A stretch of 64,000 nucleotides of DNA from Paenibacillus dauci. Its GTDB lineage: Bacteria; Bacillota; Bacilli; Paenibacillales; Paenibacillaceae. The notes under the pieces were generated by a model. It was not told where the DNA came from. It made no database searches and saw only the letters and a list, made by a program, of their open reading frames with translations. Within the stretch, counting starts at the first letter, position 1, and each line of letters starts with the position of its first letter. The DNA is taken from positions 930,001 through 994,000 of the forward strand of contig NZ_LAQQ01000001.1 of NCBI RefSeq assembly GCF_000971985.1, read 5' to 3'. Shown here piece after piece: positions 54,251-63,531 of the stretch. Both the position numbers and the translations under genes were made by a program.

Positions 54251-55027
54251 CTAATCTACCAGCATCCGCTGCGGACCGGAGCGCTGCATACCAGACTTGC
54301 CGCGGCGGCCGCCGTTCTCGGCGAGTACGCGTTCCAGGGAATGGTGAATCTTGATATTGTCCATCTCGCGGTAAGGGTGACCGAACCGGGCAGAGAGATA
54401 ACTCAGCACTGCGGCACGCTGGATACGTTCCTCGTTCAGGCACATCAGTCCGAATGACAGATCCAGTGGATTCGGGTGACTGGCTCCCTGGGCAAACAGT
54501 TCGCGGGCAAACCAGCGGAATACAAAAGGCGATACTGTAGCTTCTCCAATGCCGCTGTACTGAATATGAATTGTGTGGAACGTATTATACTCCGTTACCA
54601 GATCGGCAAAGTCTACATATTCCGATCGCAATACAGCCCCGTGCTTCAGCTTGAATCGGCCCAGCTCGATTTCGCTGTTACTGTCAATCTCCTCTTCCAG
54701 TACAATCTCTCCGGTATACCGTTCAAAATCCCGGTCTGATCCATTCTCGTAAAAACGCACCTTCAGTATAGTCTCTACACCGGTTGCATCGTATTCAATA
54801 TGTTGCTGCTGCTCCAGCACATACAACCGGCCCTGATGCTTGATAAGCCCTGGAGCAATCGTCAGCTCACGCTCGTTCACTGTCACTTGTGCACCTGTAA
54901 TAATGCCATCGCTGTACTCGTGATAGCGCACGTCGACCAGACTACGGGGATAATCCCGTACACTGGCAAGCATCTCTGTCTTGAGTACGCGTCCTTTCTC
55001 GAACCGGGGATAACTATATTGGAACAT
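54251..55027 (-). CDS. Unrecognised conserved protein, tail-fibre-like N-terminus
   Basis: A 258-residue protein. Its N-terminal part (FEKGRVLKTEMLASVRDYPR, YSDGIITGAQVTVNERELTI, APGLIKHQGRLYVLEQQQHI) reads like the start of phage baseplate or tail-fibre adaptors, with a beta-rich domain. The C-terminal ~100 residues are helical (NPLDLSFGLMCLNEERIQRA) and end in a basic, Gly/Arg-rich tail (ENGGRRGKSG). It has no assigned function. It precedes the spike gene by 135 bases and is preceded by 512 bases without genes. Confidence 0.55.
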   Translation of the reverse strand: MFQYSYPRFEKGRVLKTEMLASVRDYPRSLVDVRYHEYSDGIITGAQVTVNERELTIAPGLIKHQGRLYVLEQQQHIEYDATGVETILKVRFYENGSDRDFERYTGEIVLEEEIDSNSEIELGRFKLKHGAVLRSEYVDFADLVTEYNTFHTIHIQYSGIGEATVSPFVFRWFARELFAQGASHPNPLDLSFGLMCLNEERIQRAAVLSYLSARFGHPYREMDNIKIHHSLERVLAENGGRRGKSGMQRSGPQRMLVD

Positions 55028-55539
55028 ACCGGTTCCTCCCTTCTTTCTGTTGTAAACATCGATAATATAATAGGTTGCTTAACTCCGCTGCTTCAGAGTG
55101 ACTCTGTTGCTTCTGCTCTCTGTCCTGGCTGTATTCTGATTGGATCGTGTTCCGGTAGTACTACTTATCTTGGGGACTGCTATTCAACTGCCATGTTGCT
55201 CATTTACTTTCTTGTAGGTGTATAGATTCTTATAGGCAGGAACAGACAGAATCTGATCCCGGGCACTGAACCGGCCTTTCCGGCTGAAGGATATGGGCAG
55301 ATCCGTCGAAAAGAACTGTTAATTATATGCGATCCGGAACAAATGCTGCTTATGATTAATTCAACGATATGGAGAACACATATGGAGTAACAGAATCACT
55401 CTGAAGAAGCGCAGCGAGCGGAGAATCTTCCGCTCTGCAGGCTTCTATTCAATCTTGGTCTTACTCTCGATCAGACCATACTACGTAGAACCATAGCTCA
55501 TGATCCGGGCTGATTATCTGAACCGAATATCAATACGAT
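55028..55539. other. 512-base gap with long inverted repeat
   Basis: No coding frame with a ribosome site is seen. CTTCAGAGTGACTCTGTT (55091-55108) is an inverted copy (one mismatch) of 55389-55406, and CTCCGCT extends both arms, with ~270 bases between. A second hairpin GAGCGGA/TCCGCTC lies at 55416-55435. It probably also holds the terminator of the upstream genes and the promoter of the spike operon. Confidence 0.6.
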
Positions 55540-58227
55540 TTATTTGGTGCCGTCAAAGAAATCAAGCTCCGACAGATCATTTTCAAAAGCAAAGAACTGA
55601 CGATTCGCCACATACAGCTGTTCATTGTCACGCAGTACCGGTACCACATTGAATCCCCAGCGCTGATCGCCGGCGAATACGAAAAACTTGGTCTCGCCGT
55701 TGCTGATCGAATCCGTCTCGTCCTGGATGATATGGTCGCCGTACATATCGGCAATTTCTTCATATACGACCTGGCGGAAGCTCGGTGCCCAGCCTTTGTA
55801 AATGTACCGGTGGCGCAGACTGCCGTCATCGGCCCAGACGAAGAACTCAATCTCGGACGTATGCTGCGGTCTGGATACATGACCGTACGTATGGTTGCGT
55901 TCCAGACTGCGGATCAGCATTTTCTCCTGACGGGTATGCGTATAGGCGCTGACCGAATACGGAATTGCCGGGATTTCATTGGTTAGTACCGGCTTGATCA
56001 TGCCGATTTTCTTGGCATTCAAGTAACGGATCGCTCCGCGCAGGCAGGCAAGCTTGAGATCCGGCACCTGGCTGTTTTCTTTGGCCTTTTGACGGAACTC
56101 AATACTGCGACCGGGAACGAATTCTTTGAGTGCTTCACGGAACACATCGATTCGGCAAGACTGTCCGGTCAATTTGATAATCGAGTAATCCTGCAGCCGT
56201 CCATCCTGATAGAACTCATCCAGGAACTTGCGGACAATCTCGTAGATATCCGCTTTGATCAGCTGATTGATCTCGCGGATATTAAATACAACATCCGGTG
56301 GACGGTACTCATTACGCAATCGTCCATCCGGCTCACTGACAGACAAGAACCAGCGGTCTACTTTGGTAATTTTGATGTCACTGTCCAGAATGGTCTCGTT
56401 ATCATCCTGGAAGCGGCTGCGCAGAATACCGGTCTTGCGGAAGAACTCCTGCTTCATCTGATCGGCCATCGCCCACAGGAAGTAAAAATTACCACGTACA
56501 CGCTGATATTCATCCCGGCTGTGATGCTCATAATCCCGATATTTTGTCGGAATAATCTTCTCCGCTTCCAGATAGCGTGCTTCCATACCTTCATACACAG
56601 CCTTGATACCGTACTCATCCACATAGCGGAACAGCTCTGCACCCGGAATATCGATCAGGGCATCCATATCGATCCGGCGCTGCTGACCGCTGTACCATTC
56701 GGCAAATACAATCTTCATCCACTGCATAATCCGGTAGGTGATATTGTTACCGCCAAAGTTGGTATCGCCGTTCTCATAGCTGGTATGGATATCCAGACCG
56801 TAGGAGATACGACCTTCATGAATGCTGAATCGGCAGGAACTGAGATCGGTTGTTCCTCCACCACAGTCGATTACAAGCGCCTGATACTCTTCGCCGTCAA
56901 TATAGGTTCCTTTGTCGATCTGGTCGGCGATGGTGTTGTACAGTACCGCCATGCCTTCATCCAGCGCATCGTTCATCTCGATCCGATAATCCGGCAGGAT
57001 CTGGTTGAACATGTCGAGGAACTGGGTTTTGAGCTTGACCGGACTGGAAATATGCAGATGCTCGAATCGGCATTTGAACTGCTGTTCGGCGGTCTCAACT
57101 ACATAGGAAATATAACCTTTGAGAATCTCGCTGCGGGACAGATAGGCGGTATTGCCTGCCGCATCCATCAGTTCTTCCACCCGCTCATAATCATTCACCC
57201 AGCGCTTCATCCCGCGGAACACGGTAGCTCTGCTGTTATGACCATTGCGCTGAATATAAGCCAGCGCATCATAGCCGTATACGAGACGGACATTATCCGG
57301 ATCCGCGCAATCGGCTGCAGCTGCCAGCGTCGGCAGCAGTTCCAGCCACTGCTCCTGCTTGTCGGTCACATTCGGGAAAACTACATAATTGACAGCATCC
57401 TGAGTGCGATAAGCATTACTTTCTCCAAGCAAGCGATCCGTACTGCGCACCGGAGAATCTTCCCGCTGGATCATCGAACCGTAGCCACTACCCAGATACG
57501 CACCTGCTGTTGTATTCGATGTACCAAAGTCGATTGCCAGCACCGTATCGGTTGGCTCCGGCATACGAATCTCCAGTTCTGCTACCGGCACACGGTAATA
57601 ATGCAGATTGGAAGGAATCAGCGGACGATCACTGTAATACGCGTGATATAGATAATCCGAGTCCTGACGGCGGGTAAAGTAAAGACTGTAATTCTGGTTC
57701 GATGTCATTCGGTGTTCCCAGTGACTTGGTGCACTGAGCAGATATTTGCCAGGTTGATCTTCAATCATCTTCACGTTCAGAATACCGCACAGCTCTCCAT
57801 TGCCGTTCACGAGCAATACATTCTCGCCGATCACTGTACCGGACTCGATTTTGTATCCATCGAGTCTGCCTAGGCGAATCCCCTGGTACAGTACGATACG
57901 GGCAGGCACTCTGATGCTGCCATGATCCGGCTTCTGTGCATTCAGATAGCGTCCCAGTACCGACTGAATCCGCTCGAATCCACCTTTGCGGAACTGCTCG
58001 ATACGCAGTGTATTCTGCATGCCACGGAACTTGAGAATCGTGCGAATCAGTTCTTCGCGGTCCAGTGTACCTGCGATCCCTTCAACCAGACGCTCTTTAT
58101 AACAAATATTGCGCAGTTCAAAGGTGGTCATCTCTTCCAGTTCTTCTCTGGTAAAACGAGCCTGACCCTTACTGCTCTGGGGTTCCAGCGGATGATTGTG
58201 CAGCCGGTAGGAGTATGGTTTATTCAT
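55540..58227 (-). CDS. Large Hsp70/actin-fold ATPase
   Basis: An 895-residue protein. Residues ~27-70 hold a SAP/Rho-N-like helical motif (FTREELEEMTTFELRNICYK, TLDREELIRTILKF). Then a beta-rich part, and from about residue 230 an ATPase with phosphate-1 VLAIDFGTSNTTAGAYLG and phosphate-2 ALVIDCGGGTTDLSS. It has a large insertion and ends with a further domain (FEFFVWADDGSLRHRYIYKG-like). It does not contain the Hsp70 substrate-binding sandwich. The ATG at 58227 lies 9 bases after AAGGA; an earlier ATG at 58236 overlaps it. It lies 22 bases from the 229-residue gene. A role as assembly chaperone is inferred from context. Confidence 0.75.
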   Translation of the reverse strand: MNKPYSYRLHNHPLEPQSSKGQARFTREELEEMTTFELRNICYKERLVEGIAGTLDREELIRTILKFRGMQNTLRIEQFRKGGFERIQSVLGRYLNAQKPDHGSIRVPARIVLYQGIRLGRLDGYKIESGTVIGENVLLVNGNGELCGILNVKMIEDQPGKYLLSAPSHWEHRMTSNQNYSLYFTRRQDSDYLYHAYYSDRPLIPSNLHYYRVPVAELEIRMPEPTDTVLAIDFGTSNTTAGAYLGSGYGSMIQREDSPVRSTDRLLGESNAYRTQDAVNYVVFPNVTDKQEQWLELLPTLAAAADCADPDNVRLVYGYDALAYIQRNGHNSRATVFRGMKRWVNDYERVEELMDAAGNTAYLSRSEILKGYISYVVETAEQQFKCRFEHLHISSPVKLKTQFLDMFNQILPDYRIEMNDALDEGMAVLYNTIADQIDKGTYIDGEEYQALVIDCGGGTTDLSSCRFSIHEGRISYGLDIHTSYENGDTNFGGNNITYRIMQWMKIVFAEWYSGQQRRIDMDALIDIPGAELFRYVDEYGIKAVYEGMEARYLEAEKIIPTKYRDYEHHSRDEYQRVRGNFYFLWAMADQMKQEFFRKTGILRSRFQDDNETILDSDIKITKVDRWFLSVSEPDGRLRNEYRPPDVVFNIREINQLIKADIYEIVRKFLDEFYQDGRLQDYSIIKLTGQSCRIDVFREALKEFVPGRSIEFRQKAKENSQVPDLKLACLRGAIRYLNAKKIGMIKPVLTNEIPAIPYSVSAYTHTRQEKMLIRSLERNHTYGHVSRPQHTSEIEFFVWADDGSLRHRYIYKGWAPSFRQVVYEEIADMYGDHIIQDETDSISNGETKFFVFAGDQRWGFNVVPVLRDNEQLYVANRQFFAFENDLSELDFFDGTK

Positions 58228-58249
58228 TGCGGTCATTCCTTTCCCTCAA

Positions 58250-58939
58250 TCAGTACATTGCGATCCGGTCCATAATCATCGTCTCTCCTGTGCCGATCAG
58301 ACCAAAGTGATGTGTCCAATACAGTCTTACTTCGAAATGCACAGGCAGGAACAGCGTCAGCAGCAGTTCTACTTTGGCTCTATTCGGCGGTGTATCCTGC
58401 TTGCCGATATAGATCATCAATTCTTCCTTTTCCTCACGGTTGACATAGATCAGGGAACGCGGAAACCAGTCACGGAGTGTACGGCGTAACAGCGCAAGTG
58501 GCTCTCCGGTCTCGTACAGACGCAGCAGCTGCTCTCCCAGCTGTTCCCGTTCTTCGCGGCTGAGCAGTGCCAGCTGATGAACAGCGGCCTCTCCAAATAC
58601 ACCTTCTTCGATATCACGCAAAATAAAACGAATATGATACTCTCTTCGGGTCATGCCCTGGTACATATCCATCTGCGCCAGGAAATGAACGATAATATCG
58701 AACAAGGCATGTCGGAACTCCTCATCCTCTTCCAGATCCGGATGGAACCAGCTGCCAAACAATTGTTCAAAGCGATAGTACGGATTCAGTTCCACATACG
58801 TATCGACCGTAGTTGCATTCAGATCATACAGACTGAGTTCCATGTATGGCGAATAATTGCGAGCCGGCCGGAAATGAATCTGCTGCGGCTCTATGCCATT
58901 ATCCTGTGCTTTGATCATCAAATCCCAGATATAGTTCAC
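58250..58939 (-). CDS. Unrecognised conserved protein
   Basis: A 229-residue soluble protein. The N-terminal region MELSLYDLNATTVDTYVELN and YYRFEQLFGSWFHPDLEEDE is followed by helices (REYHIRFILRDIEEGVFGEA) and a strand-rich end (HFEVRLYWTHHFGLIGTGET). I see no known motif. The GTG start has GGAG 7 bases upstream and overlaps the stop of the 439-residue gene by 4 bases, so the two are translationally coupled and probably bind each other. Confidence 0.55.
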   Translation of the reverse strand: MNYIWDLMIKAQDNGIEPQQIHFRPARNYSPYMELSLYDLNATTVDTYVELNPYYRFEQLFGSWFHPDLEEDEEFRHALFDIIVHFLAQMDMYQGMTRREYHIRFILRDIEEGVFGEAAVHQLALLSREEREQLGEQLLRLYETGEPLALLRRTLRDWFPRSLIYVNREEKEELMIYIGKQDTPPNRAKVELLLTLFLPVHFEVRLYWTHHFGLIGTGETMIMDRIAMY

Positions 58940-60255
58940 AGCCAGACTCCTTTGCAGCGGTATTCCGGCAGCTGGCGCTGAAGTTCAGCCGTAAGATAAG
59001 CCAGCTGATCACCATGCAAAAAAGCAGGAAGACGGTGTTCAGGTAACCGGCGGAAATGAAGTTCCAGTATCGGACGATGTGCATCCAGACGAATATTATC
59101 CCCGAGAAATGGGTTCAATTCGATCGCTTCTGTAGAATCAGCATCGCCAGTATCTGCATGCTGGCGAACCTGTACATTTTGCAGTTCGACTCCTGCTGAA
59201 GCCTGCTGTGCACGAACCATTCGGGTTAGTTCTCCCATAGTACGCACCGGCAGCATCTGTCCTGCAGCATGATGATGAACAAATTGATCCAGATGACCAT
59301 TGCTCACCAGCGGATACGAAGAAGATGACCAGCGCTGCTCGACCGGGCGGTTGATTTTGATAATATCCCAGAATCCCGAACGATCTCCCGGCGAGACGAT
59401 GACCATTTCTCCTGGACTGCGTTTGATATAGCGGATATCCGACGCTTCTCCATCTGCCAGGTATCCGTGTTCAGAGCCATATTTATGCAGTACAATAATA
59501 TGCTCGTAATGTATCCGGTCCAGCGCCGGAATCGGAAAGCCACTGTTCTTGATCTTCAATCGCTGCACGTTCCATACCGGAATCCAGCCGGGGCGCTGAT
59601 ACGATTCGTACTCTTCCATATCTACAGTAATGGATACAATAGATTCTTCCGGTTGCGGCTTCTGTTCCCAGCTATGTAACATGACATCTACAAATTTATA
59701 AATATACGGATGATGAACCGTTCGCCATGCCAATCCATTTACCTGGAAATTATGATACAGCCGTTCGATCTCACGCTGGTAATCGGTGCTTGGTCTGAGC
59801 TGAACCCCTACATGATACACACCAACATCTGTCGTTACCCGCGCCCGGAAAATGCGTTCACTGCGGGTGAGTGCCAGTACTTGCGCACTGTCCATTTCCA
59901 GAAAAAGGCGGATCAGCCGATTGCCGGATGGCTGTTCTACTCCCTGCTGAACCATCAGCAGCTCCGGCAGACTCAGTACCTGCGGCTGTACATCTTCCGG
60001 CAGTACCGGATGCAGAAATTCATGCGATACATCCCAGTCTTCTTGCCGATAGATCGTAGTATGAATATCGTACAGGCTGCTGAGCGTTTTGCTTTCTTCC
60101 AGTACACGCTGCTCCAGTTTGTCCAGCATCTGATCCTGATAATCAACCATATTAACAAGGAATTCATTAACCAGCTGACGCATCAGTTTGCGGTCTTCGA
60201 GCTGGCTCAGCTTATGAATCCGATCCTGCATGAGGGACTCCAGCATTTCTTTCAT
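58936..60255 (-). CDS. Unrecognised conserved protein with coiled coil
   Basis: A 439-residue protein. The N-terminal ~75 residues are helical and heptad-like (MQDRIHKLSQLEDRKLMRQL, DQMLDKLEQRVLEESKTLSS). The middle is mixed (LIRLFLEMDSAQVLALTRSE), then beta-rich with EESIVSITVDMEEYESY and YIKRSPGEMVIVSPGDRSGF, the last reminiscent of a cupin or baseplate beta domain. No catalytic motif visible. It overlaps the following gene by 4 bases and lies 55 bases after the degenerate phosphatase. Function unknown; a baseplate-type part is a guess from context. Confidence 0.55.
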   Translation of the reverse strand: MKEMLESLMQDRIHKLSQLEDRKLMRQLVNEFLVNMVDYQDQMLDKLEQRVLEESKTLSSLYDIHTTIYRQEDWDVSHEFLHPVLPEDVQPQVLSLPELLMVQQGVEQPSGNRLIRLFLEMDSAQVLALTRSERIFRARVTTDVGVYHVGVQLRPSTDYQREIERLYHNFQVNGLAWRTVHHPYIYKFVDVMLHSWEQKPQPEESIVSITVDMEEYESYQRPGWIPVWNVQRLKIKNSGFPIPALDRIHYEHIIVLHKYGSEHGYLADGEASDIRYIKRSPGEMVIVSPGDRSGFWDIIKINRPVEQRWSSSSYPLVSNGHLDQFVHHHAAGQMLPVRTMGELTRMVRAQQASAGVELQNVQVRQHADTGDADSTEAIELNPFLGDNIRLDAHRPILELHFRRLPEHRLPAFLHGDQLAYLTAELQRQLPEYRCKGVWL

Positions 60256-60310
60256 GGATCACCCTCTCCTTTCGCTGCTGTCTGTTCTAAATTCAATGAG
60301 GAAAACGATA

Positions 60311-62086
60311 TTATCTGGCAATTCGGCTGTCTGTCAGTCCATATTGTGTTCCTGCACCCGTACCGGCAGCTGTACCACTTGTGCCGGAAGCTACTGTATC
60401 GGGGCTATTGGTGTTGGCTGCTGTGCCTGCGGGATTCATCCCCGTACCTGACGCAGCTGCAGGCATACTGCTATTCATGGCTGCTGCGGCCGCTGCCTGA
60501 GCTGATGCCGCGGATGCCGCATCAGCAGCACTTTTGGCTTCTTCAGCCAGCTTGTCCTGTTCGGCTTCCACTTTGCTGATTTTGCGCTCCATCGCCAGTA
60601 CTTTTTCCAGCTTGTCAATATCCTGGTAAATGCCCTGCGCATCTCCATAAGCATCTACAGCCAGATCATAGTTACCAGCGTCCAGTGCTTTGTCTCCACG
60701 TTTCTCTTGCTTCTCGGCGCGCAGCTCCTGGGTCTGCTGCTGAATATCATCCAGCTTGGCCTGTGTATCATTGAGCTTGGTCGCTACATCCTTTTGGGCA
60801 TCTGTGTAGGAGGCCTGAGTAGCTTCCTTGCTCGCTTGTTCATACAGCTTCTTGGCTGCGCTGTATTCACCGGACTGGAATTTGAGATCCGCATCTTTGA
60901 CCGTTTCATTCACAGCAGCAAACGATTTGGTCTGATCCAGCTTTTTCTGAATATCCGCTTCACTGAAAATCGGATAATTCTCCGCCTGTTTCTGGGCGCT
61001 CTGATAGCTGATAATCGCTTTGTCATACTCCTGATTTTTGAGATGGCCATCGCCATCGACCAGTGCCTGGGCGATTTTCATTTTATCGGTCAGTGTCACT
61101 TTATGCAGACGATCCTTGATCTTGATCGCAGCATTGCGGGCTTCACTGTACGATTTGAGCGCTTTGCTGTAGTCTCCCTGCTGGGTATACTGGTCACCGG
61201 TCTGCTGATACTCAACCAGGTTGGCTGCGGCTTCCGCTTTTTTCTCGATATTGCGGTAGGTTGCCCAGAGCACACCTCCACCGAGTACAAAAAATATCAG
61301 TGCAGCAATCAGAATACGACGGATAATCCGCCATTTCTTTTTGGGATCATCCTGATACACCTTGTTCATATAAACGGCTGCTGCCGTATAGTTGTCATAG
61401 TAATAAGACTGCTTGCTAAGCAGTACCTCTTCCAGCGTATCCGTGAATTCCACCGGTCCTTTGGCTTCGGACAAGGAATCCAGAATCTCGGTCAAATCAA
61501 GACCTTTCCACAGTCCGGCACTGCTCAGCAGCAGCACATCGCCATCGACCATACGCGTTTTGCGGACAAAGGACATGCCAAATCCTTCCGGCATGCCAAG
61601 ATACTGCATCAGATTGCTGCTCTCTTCGTGATGATATACACGATCCGGCGCCAGCTTGCCCCGATCCGCCATAATCTGGGCCAGACTCTGGTCATTGCTT
61701 TTGAGTAGCAAACGACCGTTGCGCAGATGATGCAGACGGGTATTCCCGCTGGAGGCACATACATACTTGGTATAGTCAGTAACGACAACAAGCAGACTGG
61801 CCTTGAGGCGCATCCGGCGACTCTCGAACTTGAGTGTCTCATGTGCTTCTTTCAACCATCTGCGTATGCGCCATTTGGACATCGTCGGCTTTTCCATAAA
61901 GTTCTCAAGGATGATCTTGGCAGCCAGCTCGGCGCTGCGCTGCTGCTGATCTTCATCCAGCCCATCCGCAAGTACATAACAGGCCATATCATCCAGTTCG
62001 GTATATGCAAAATAATCACGATTATCGAGCAAAGAGCCTGCTTCCGACACAAAAGCCGTCTTTACGTCGCTATTTTCCCTTCTCAT
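60311..62086 (-). CDS. Degenerate PP2C-domain membrane protein with coiled-coil/TPR region
   Basis: A 591-residue protein. Residues 1-~235 have a PP2C-like fold (LDDMACYVLADGLDEDQQQR, MVDGDVLLLSSAGLWKGLDL, DNYTAAAVY). The catalytic GDxLLLCSDG is changed to SSAG, losing the metal-binding Asp, and DGLDEDQ replaces DGMGG, so it is probably inactive. A membrane helix follows at ~255-280 (RRILIAALIFFVLGGGVLWA), then helical TPR-like repeats (QQGDYSKALKSYSEARNAAI, FQSGEYSAAKKLYEQASKEA, DAGNYDLAVDAYGDAQGIY) and a Pro/Ala/Gly-rich end. Eleven bases after the PP2C gene. May sense phosphopeptide signals or scaffold. Confidence 0.8.
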   Translation of the reverse strand: MRRENSDVKTAFVSEAGSLLDNRDYFAYTELDDMACYVLADGLDEDQQQRSAELAAKIILENFMEKPTMSKWRIRRWLKEAHETLKFESRRMRLKASLLVVVTDYTKYVCASSGNTRLHHLRNGRLLLKSNDQSLAQIMADRGKLAPDRVYHHEESSNLMQYLGMPEGFGMSFVRKTRMVDGDVLLLSSAGLWKGLDLTEILDSLSEAKGPVEFTDTLEEVLLSKQSYYYDNYTAAAVYMNKVYQDDPKKKWRIIRRILIAALIFFVLGGGVLWATYRNIEKKAEAAANLVEYQQTGDQYTQQGDYSKALKSYSEARNAAIKIKDRLHKVTLTDKMKIAQALVDGDGHLKNQEYDKAIISYQSAQKQAENYPIFSEADIQKKLDQTKSFAAVNETVKDADLKFQSGEYSAAKKLYEQASKEATQASYTDAQKDVATKLNDTQAKLDDIQQQTQELRAEKQEKRGDKALDAGNYDLAVDAYGDAQGIYQDIDKLEKVLAMERKISKVEAEQDKLAEEAKSAADAASAASAQAAAAAAMNSSMPAAASGTGMNPAGTAANTNSPDTVASGTSGTAAGTGAGTQYGLTDSRIAR

Positions 62087-62097
62087 CGGTACCCCCG

Positions 62098-62961
62098 TTA
62101 GCCCTGCTGCATAATGATGACAGTCGCATTATCCTGATGCTTCAGATTTTTTTGCTCAATATGATCAATGATCTGATCGGCAGCATCCTGCGGATCGTCT
62201 GTACTTGTCAGAATCGCTTCCAATTCCACTTCCGTCAGTGCGTCATGAATACCGTCGCTGCACAGCAGCACCTTGTCTCCCGGGCGCAGTACGAATGGAT
62301 AGTCCCCTATCTCCATACTGTCAAAAGCTTCGTAGCCCAGGTAGTTAACGAGCTGCTTGCGCTGCGGACTGCTGTCTGCCTGTTCCCGCGTCATTTCACC
62401 AGCCAGTACTTTTTGATTAAGTACCGCCCCCAGTGTATGCATGGAGTTGACCGGGATAAAACTGTTATTGCGGAATACGCTGATAATACTGTCGCCTACC
62501 GCTCCCCAGTACAGATGATGTCCATTCATCACGACAGCAGCCAGTGTAGTTCCTCCATGATTGCCCTTGAGCTGCTGTACAATCTCTCGATTGCTGGCAT
62601 AAGCTGCTTCTTCCATATAGTCCGGAATCTGCTGGTAATTCTGTACTTCATCATATTCTCGTAGGAAAGTCGTAACTGCCAGCGTACTCGCCATCCGTCC
62701 ATTTGCCAGTCCGCTGATCCCATCAGCCAAAACCGCAAGTGTACCGGCAGCAGTCGCCTTGCTGGCAAAATAGTCATCTTGTTCAGCGCGTGTTCCAATA
62801 GTCTGACCGTTACCGATCAGCACCTGGGACGTTTCTCTAGTTGTCTCGCCTACCAGAATAGGATCTTCCTGCATACCGGCAGTCAAATGACGACGCCAGA
62901 GAATTAATCCGGTCAGAATGATACAGGCACAGAGCACGATAATATAAGGTGTTCCACTCAT
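62098..62961 (-). CDS. Membrane-anchored PP2C-type Ser/Thr phosphatase
   Basis: A 287-residue enzyme. A single N-terminal helix (YIIVLCACIILTGLIL) anchors it, followed by an intact PP2C domain: TRAEQDDYFASK with the first Asp, LADGISGLANGRMAS, GAVGDSIISVFR, LLCSDGIHDALTE and DNATVIIMQQ, together the metal-binding Asp set. It should remove phosphate from Ser/Thr, in the way PppA does for Fha in type VI systems. The ATG at 62961 follows AGGAG by 11 bases; the frame extends upstream without one. It lies 14 bases from the FHA gene. Confidence 0.88.
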   Translation of the reverse strand: MSGTPYIIVLCACIILTGLILWRRHLTAGMQEDPILVGETTRETSQVLIGNGQTIGTRAEQDDYFASKATAAGTLAVLADGISGLANGRMASTLAVTTFLREYDEVQNYQQIPDYMEEAAYASNREIVQQLKGNHGGTTLAAVVMNGHHLYWGAVGDSIISVFRNNSFIPVNSMHTLGAVLNQKVLAGEMTREQADSSPQRKQLVNYLGYEAFDSMEIGDYPFVLRPGDKVLLCSDGIHDALTEVELEAILTSTDDPQDAADQIIDHIEQKNLKHQDNATVIIMQQG

Positions 62962-62975
62962 ACGATTTCGTTCTC

Positions 62976-63512
62976 CTATTCTGCAATCATAGCGTTGTTT
63001 TCCCATTCGAAGTGGGCACCGCACAGCGGGATAAAGATAAATTTGCTATGTCCCAGCTGGATCACATCATAAGCATTCAGCTCCACCGGTGAATAGACCG
63101 CTTCATTGTTATGATAAGCCAGTCCTGAAGCATCACCCGGTAGCAGATAGAAATTGCGCTTTTTCGGATCATAGACGATAACCGCATGATTGCGTCTGGA
63201 AATGGTGTTATCACCAATGATGCGAATATGCATTTCTTCCGCACGACCGATAAAGTTTTTCTCCGCCATAATACGATAATCCTGACCCAGTTGCGGGCCT
63301 TCGATGCATACCAGCCATCCGGTTACCGGATGAATGCCAACTGTCTCTCCGAGATAAGGCATGGTCTTGTCTTCTTCATCCTGAACACGTACAGCAGGAC
63401 GCTGATTCGGATAAGCCGCTTCAGCAGCTACAACCGTATTGCAATAAGGGCAAGTGCTTCCGTGTCTTCTTGTACTGAACATGTGTCCATTCGGGCATCT
63501 GGTCAAACTCAT
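62976..63512 (-). CDS. Zinc-ribbon and FHA-domain protein
   Basis: A 178-residue protein. It starts with a zinc ribbon (TRCPNGHMFS ... TCPYC, two CxxC/CxxH-like pairs), then a linker and an FHA domain: NFIGRAEEMHIRIIGDNTIS with the phospho-Thr-binding Arg, Ser and Asn region, SRRNHAVIVYDPKKRNFYLL, and NNEAVYSPVELNAYDVIQLG. FHA domains bind phosphothreonine. GGGAG lies 11 bases before the ATG. A kinase gene is not in the window. Confidence 0.88.
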   Translation of the reverse strand: MSLTRCPNGHMFSTRRHGSTCPYCNTVVAAEAAYPNQRPAVRVQDEEDKTMPYLGETVGIHPVTGWLVCIEGPQLGQDYRIMAEKNFIGRAEEMHIRIIGDNTISRRNHAVIVYDPKKRNFYLLPGDASGLAYHNNEAVYSPVELNAYDVIQLGHSKFIFIPLCGAHFEWENNAMIAE

Positions 63513-63531
63513 TTATGCTCATCTCCCAATC

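Noticed and set aside
55530-55880. Small minus-strand frame at the end of the Hsp70-like gene
   Set aside because: It overlaps the coding frame of the ATPase and has no ribosome site or domain.
56089-57651. 520-codon plus-strand reading frame opposite the Hsp70-like ATPase
   Set aside because: Same pattern: antisense to a motif-bearing gene, no ribosome site, no recognisable domain.
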